This document shows, in pieces, positions 7,761 to 11,367 of a DNA stretch of 11,367 bases. Both the position numbers and the translations under genes were made by a program. The DNA lies in contig NAVB01001973.1 of NCBI GenBank assembly GCA_002179805.1, positions 1-11,367 on the forward strand. The letters run 5' to 3'. The notes under the pieces were generated by a model. It did no database searches. It saw only the letters and a program-made list of their open reading frames with translations, and was not told the origin of the DNA. The stretch's first letter is position 1, and each line of letters starts with the position of its first letter. The stretch is from Acanthamoeba lenticulata (taxonomy: Eukaryota; Discosea; Longamoebia; Acanthamoebidae).

Positions 7761-8683
7761 ATGAACCGCAGCACGCCTCCTTCTTCAGATTCGCTTCGTC
7801 GTGCACCCTTTCAACACACACCAGCAGCTCTCAATGAGGAGGAAGCTCCACCCGAGGTGACTCAGGAACAGGAAGCGTCGCCTCCCTTGATCAAAGAGAC
7901 GCCACAACACCACCCTTATTCCTTCCACCTCATGAGCGCCGCGTTCGAGGTGAGCCTGTTGGCCATGAAGGCCAAAACTCAAGGCCTCCGCGACGAAGAC
8001 CTCTCCAAGCTCAATGCCCACGCCGAGGCTATCCGAACACTCTCCACCACCTACCTGCGGCCTTCTACTTCGTCCCCCCCTCCATCATCATCATCAGCAC
8101 CACAACCACCTTCACCTTCTCGCACCTCCGTTTCATCTTCGCCCCTCGTGCGCCTACAAGCTGAGCAACTTGCCGCAGCTGAATCCGACGGGCCCGCCCA
8201 GCAACGAGAAGATGCGTTTGAGGGCCAGTGTGAGCCCTCCATCCGCAAGCGGCGAAGACGGGGCAAGAGCCTCCCTCGTGGAGTTCCGCGAGCTTGCAGC
8301 GTTTGTGCCGTCACAGAAACTGTCCAGGTAGGTTGGCCTCTCGCCGAGTGCGAGTTCTCTTTCTCTAAGACCCTCACGCGCGACGGGTGGGTGCAGTGGC
8401 GCAGTGGCTCGGATGGCAGACCCACGTACGTACGCCGCACTGTGCAGGTGATTGATGCGCCCCCTTTTGGGAACAAGAGCTAATGTGGACAAACCCTTGC
8501 AGGCTATGCAATGCTTGTGGGCTCCGGTTTAGACAAACCATGCGCAAGACCAGCAGCGTGCAAGCTGGACGGGACTCGGGGATGCGCGGCACAGAGGAAG
8601 AAACCCAGCCGGATGAAATGCAAGAGCAGCCCAAGCAGGAGACCACGCGACGACGCTCGTCCATTTACGGCCTCTTGAACTAG
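7761..8683 (+). CDS. GATA-type zinc-finger protein B, three exons, 258 aa
   Basis: Probable transcription factor. Exons 7761-8327, 8397-8425 and 8503-8683 give 777 nt in frame. One finger, C-x2-C-x18-C-x2-C: Cys179, Cys182, Cys201, Cys204, again with TVQWR and LCNACGL, followed by RFRQTMRK. The finger is cut by two introns: the second falls at the same codon and phase as the single intron of GATA A, the first (69 nt, no stop, multiple of three) is unique to this gene. Residues about 55-101 form a likely helical segment (GLRDEDLSKLNAHAEAIRTL) matching the one in GATA A. A basic patch (RKRRRRGKS) just before the finger could be a nuclear localisation signal. The tail is RRRSSIYGLLN. Start: the ATG that opens the exon, after ACC at -3. 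Confidence 0.94.
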
Positions 8684-8709
8684 CAATTTACTCGACGGAA
8701 AAATCAAGT

Positions 8710-8750
8710 TGTCTGGTATGCGCGCTGATGGGCGGCATGCGTGCCAGACA
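8710..8750 (+). other. Imperfect 16-bp stem-loop in the 3' flank of GATA B
   Basis: Arms 8710-8725 and 8735-8750 with a 9-nt loop. Outer seven pairs are perfect (TGTCTGG / CCAGACA); of the other nine, five are Watson-Crick, three are G-U and one is a mismatch. The G-U pairs work only in plus-strand RNA, which fits a structure in the GATA B 3' UTR. Confidence 0.6.
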
Positions 8751-8832
8751 CCTAACCCAAGGCCACGTCAGCGCCAAGCCCATGGGCGCTTTTTCACATT
8801 CCAGGGCCGGACGTGTCGGTTCTTGTCTTGCC

Positions 8833-8838
8833 AATAAA
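8833..8838 (+). terminator. Polyadenylation signal AATAAA, GATA B
   Basis: Canonical hexamer 150 nt after the GATA B stop codon and only 33 nt before the start codon of the next gene, in the 187-bp spacer between them. Confidence 0.6.
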
Positions 8839-8870
8839 ACGCGCCGCACGCGCACCAAATCTGTAAGCAA

Positions 8871-10735
8871 ATGGGCGAACTGCAGGATGAAACAGTGTGG
8901 CTGCAAGCCTTTTCGTGGCTCGGATTGAGCTACGTCATCTATCGGGCCTTCTTCGTTGGTACTGGTTGCGCTTTAAATTTGTGTCTATCCTCTTCCCGGG
9001 AAGCTCATTTGTGTTGGACACACTTGCAGATAATAGCCCCACCTTTGAAGACGATCCGTCTCCTTCACGCAACCATCTCTTCAGACTGACGACGGCGGCT
9101 TTCTATGTGCCCTTTGTCGTCGTCTCCGCTGTTTATGTGCCGAATGTGATCCACATTTTCATGACAATTATGGTCACCAAAGGCCTGGGTGAATTCATTT
9201 TATGCCTCATCCCCGTCAGGTGCCCTCATTTGAATGCCAATTTGGCCGTCTCCCTTTTTTGTTTTGTTTTGTTTTATTTTATTTTATTTTTTATCGTCCC
9301 TTACCCCTCTCGCAGGGCGAGCAAGGAAGAGGGAGCCAAGAAGAAGTACAATTTCTCGCGCATGGACAGGCTCGTGCAGGCTCTTGGTACGAGACCGCCT
9401 TCCCCCGCCCTCTCTTCTCCTATCGTCCGTCGCAGCTTCTCCTCCACTTGTGGCGCACCATGGCGGTTCCTCCATTTTCCTGCACGAGGACGATCTGCTG
9501 ATCGCGCGGCTTCTCGGGCCCGTGTAGGCGGACTGCAGGTGGTGCTGTGCCACTTCCTCGGCGAGCTGGGCTTCAGCCTGGGCCTCGCGCTGGCCTTTGT
9601 CACCATCATCTGCTTCTACCTCTTCAAGACCGTGCAGGAGGGCCACAACCCGCTGCCGCCCAACACCGTGCGCAATCTGACCTTCTACCTCTTCGGGTGG
9701 GTGTGGATCGCCTGGACCATCTCCCACTGCCCGGTCATCTACCAGACCAGCCGTACTGACACCGCCTCTCCCTTGTCCTCTTTCCTCTTTCTGTCTTTTT
9801 CCTCTTGAGGGAAGGAATGACGAGAAGCCCTCCCTCCTTTGCTCACGGCCGGACGATGTTGTTGTTGTGGCTTTGGGGGGGGGAGCACAGCCTACGGCGG
9901 GAGCATCCTCGTGATGCTGCTCCTCACCGGCTGGATCGGCGACGGCGCGGCCTACTACGTGGGCAAGAACTTTGGGCGGCACAAGGCCATGCCCAACGTC
10001 TCTCCCAACAAGGTCCCCCTTCTCTTTCTTTTTCTGTTTCTTTGTTTGTTTCTCTCCGCGTTGGAGCGAATGCAGAGCCAGAATGTGTGTTCGTGTGTGA
10101 CGTGTGTTGTGTTGACCAACATTATTAATTGGTGGCATTTTGGGTCGTGGTGGCGCGAGAGAGCAGTCGTGGGAGGGCATCATCGCAGAGATCGTCTTTG
10201 CCGTGCTGCTGTGCTACGGCTTCAAGCAGTTCCAGCTCTCCGGCATCACTGACAAGTGCGCTTCGCCTTCTTCACCCCCCCCCCCCTCCCTCTTCTCTTC
10301 CTCCTCCTACACGACGTATGCGCGTGTGGGGGGTGGTGGTTGGGGGGGGGGGTCCATGGTGGCCTGTCGGGCGCTGACGTGTGCGCAACTGGCGGTGGTG
10401 GTATTGGGGGGGATGTGCCTCAGGCTGCCGCCATACGACACGATCCACTACATCGGGCTGGCGCTGCTGACGAGCTGCCTGGGCATCTTTGGCGACGCGA
10501 TCGAGTCCCTTATCAAGCGCATAGGCAACGTCAAGGACTCGGGCGTCTTTTTCCCAGGCCACGGCGGCATCCTCGATCGCTTTGACGCCTTCTTCGTCAG
10601 CGGTTCGGCTCGGCTCGGCCCCTCTTTCGTGCCTGCTGCTGACGGTTTTTTTGAATGTGTTGGGGGGATTGTGCAGGGCCCTTCATCTACCACTACTTGA
10701 TCCACGTTGTGGGCAGCAACGGGCTCGGTCACTGA
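8871..10735 (+). CDS. Phosphatidate cytidylyltransferase (CDP-diacylglycerol synthase), bacterial/plastid type, eight exons, 340 aa
   Basis: Makes CDP-diacylglycerol from phosphatidate and CTP, the branch point to phosphatidylinositol, phosphatidylglycerol and cardiolipin; an integral membrane enzyme. Exons: 8871-8958, 9030-9219, 9316-9386, 9528-9752, 9891-10012, 10167-10255, 10424-10602, 10677-10735. All are GT-AG with matching phases and the sum is 1023 nt. The family signature is complete near the C-terminus: S290-L-I-K-R, V-K-D-S-G (from 298), P-G-H-G-G-I-L-D-R-F-D (306-316). Earlier blocks are W-I-G-D-G-A-A-Y (206-213), FGRHK, and SPNKSWEG split by intron 5. Several hydrophobic segments occur. 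VKDSG and GDGAAY match the bacterial and plastid branch rather than the ER enzyme of animals and fungi (IKDF, NDIMAY). N-terminal exon 1 is supported mainly by phase. The next gene is also in CDP-lipid chemistry. Confidence 0.94.
9255..9294 (+). repeat. Pentanucleotide GTTTT/ATTTT repeat in intron 2
   Basis: About three GTTTT units followed by about three ATTTT units in intron 2 (9220-9315) of the CDP-diacylglycerol synthase gene. It ends 20 nt before the acceptor and probably acts as its pyrimidine-rich tract. Confidence 0.85.
10275..10352 (+). repeat. C12 run and G6/G11 runs within one intron
   Basis: Intron 6 (10256-10423) of the CDP-diacylglycerol synthase gene has C12 at 10275-10286 followed by a pyrimidine tract, then G6 at 10328-10333, two GG doublets, and G11 at 10342-10352. 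The two strands of sequence are complementary and could pair across the intron, or the G part could form a G-quadruplex. Run lengths are prone to sequencing error. Confidence 0.8.
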
Positions 10736-10868
10736 CGTTTGTTTTTTTTTTCTTTTCTTGTTTGTTCTTTTTTGGCAATTTATTTGCTGTTTTGGGTTGA
10801 GCTGGAAAAACGCGAAATAAATGTAATTCAAATTAATTCAGGCATTTATCGAATAGCGTTGGAGATAG
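10736..10868 (+). other. Short spacer with polyadenylation signal (AATAAA 10816-10821)
   Basis: 133 bp between the CDP-diacylglycerol synthase stop and the next ATG. A T-rich stretch (10738-10775) is followed by A/T-rich sequence and AATAAA at 10816-10821, 48 nt before the next start codon. It must serve as 3' end of one gene and promoter or leader of the next. Confidence 0.6.
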
Positions 10869-11367
10869 ATGTGGGACAGAGAGCTCCGCCCTCTGCTGGA
10901 GCGCTTCTTGCGGCCCGTGGTGCTCGGCGTGGCAGGCCTGGGCCACGTGGCCCCGCCTCTTGTGACCCTCGTCGGGTTTGCGCTGGGCGTGCTGGCCGGG
11001 CACTTTTGTCTGGAGGGACAGCGCAGCGTGGCGCTTGTGCTCTGGTGGCTTCACCGAGCGGTTGACGGCGTGGGCGGAGCGGCGGCACGTCAGCTTGCTC
11101 AGCGGACCGGTTTCAGCGGCTACCTCAGCAGCGTCTGCACTGCCATTGTTTGCACAACCATCCCGATCGACTTGGCCTTCAACCAAGTCACTTCCACTTG
11201 CACCTCAGCCGTCGGTACATCACTTCCTCCCTCCCATCCCCCAAACATGAACTCGACGGACGTGGGCGTGGCGGTGATGGAGGAGCCTCGGCCGTCCTTC
11301 CAGGCTGTGCGTTACGAAGTGCCGACGGGTCGTGGAGCCCTCTCTTCTGGCTCCTTCTCAGCCTCGC
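10869..11367 (+). CDS. CDP-alcohol phosphatidyltransferase-like protein, active site degenerate (5' part, runs off the window)
   Basis: N-terminal part of a CDP-OH-P transferase family membrane protein (PF01066 type). Exon 1 is 10869-11214; intron 11215-11303 (GTACAT...TTCCAG), phase 1, leads to exon 2, 11304 onward, reading ALRSADGSWSPLFWLLLSL. A stop codon lies directly upstream of the ATG. The N-terminus (DRELRPLLERFLRP, then P-x2-V-T-L-V-G-F-A-L-G) and the region LHRAVDG..GAAAR follow the family closely. The normal catalytic motif D-x2-D-G-x2-A-R-x8-G-x3-D-x3-D reads D66-G-V-G69-G70-A-A-A-R74, then S83, S87, T91: only the first Asp remains. It may therefore be a pseudoenzyme, a regulator or scaffold, or a decaying gene. 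The unspliced frame is also open to the edge. Lies 133 bp behind the gene that makes the family's substrate. Confidence 0.78.
   Translation, partial: MWDRELRPLLERFLRPVVLGVAGLGHVAPPLVTLVGFALGVLAGHFCLEGQRSVALVLWWLHRAVDGVGGAAARQLAQRTGFSGYLSSVCTAIVCTTIPIDLAFNQVTSTCTSAVGTSLPPSHPPNMNSTDVGVAVMEEPRPSFQAVRYEVPTGRGALSSGSFSAS

Noticed and set aside
11215..11367. Unspliced continuation of the CDP-alcohol transferase-like frame to the window edge
   Set aside because: Open but unlike the family; splicing 11214 to 11304 gives a hydrophobic LFWLLLSL segment where the family has a membrane helix.
1..11367. tRNA, rRNA, CRISPR array, transposon or viral insertion
   Set aside because: I saw no tRNA-like cloverleaf, rRNA block, spaced repeats, transposase or reverse-transcriptase motifs on either strand by reading.

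Overview
The window is nuclear DNA of a eukaryote. Every gene is broken by short GT-AG introns (about 57 to 170 nt), exons are GC-rich with strong third-position G/C, and several introns and spacers are T-rich or A/T-rich. Gene content (cyclin Y, an ERMARD/C6orf70-like protein, two GATA zinc-finger factors, intron-bearing bacterial-style lipid enzymes) fits a free-living amoebozoan such as Acanthamoeba. That assignment is an inference from style and content, not a search result. I rebuilt each gene by matching splice phases and conserved blocks; five of the six models close in frame (the last one runs off the window).

Layout, left to right: 1-349, downstream flank with no supportable gene. 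350-1726 (minus), cyclin Y-like cyclin, six exons, 299 aa. 1727-2229, divergent promoter region. 2230-5870 (plus), ERMARD-like protein of about 900 aa in eleven exons, with two HEPN-type R-x4-H RNase motifs. 5871-6064, convergent 3' region with a polyadenylation signal and a perfect palindrome. 6065-7210 (minus), GATA factor A, 350 aa, two exons. 7211-7760, divergent promoter with GATA-like sites. 7761-8683 (plus), GATA factor B, 258 aa, three exons. 8871-10735 (plus), CDP-diacylglycerol synthase of the bacterial/plastid type, 340 aa, eight exons. 10869 to the right edge (plus), start of a CDP-alcohol phosphatidyltransferase-like gene that has lost three of the four catalytic aspartates.

Two functional groupings stand out. 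GATA A and B are a head-to-head paralogous pair sharing an N-terminal helical segment, a finger of the same spacing, an intron at the same codon of the finger, and a C-terminal tail ending in IY(S/G)LLN. The last two genes are head-to-tail and both concern CDP-activated phospholipid synthesis: one makes CDP-diacylglycerol and the next resembles an enzyme that would use it but looks catalytically dead. The most interesting leads are that pseudoenzyme, the GATA pair, the HEPN-bearing ERMARD homologue whose intron 5 would add a membrane-spanning segment if retained, and the high share of introns whose length is a multiple of three.
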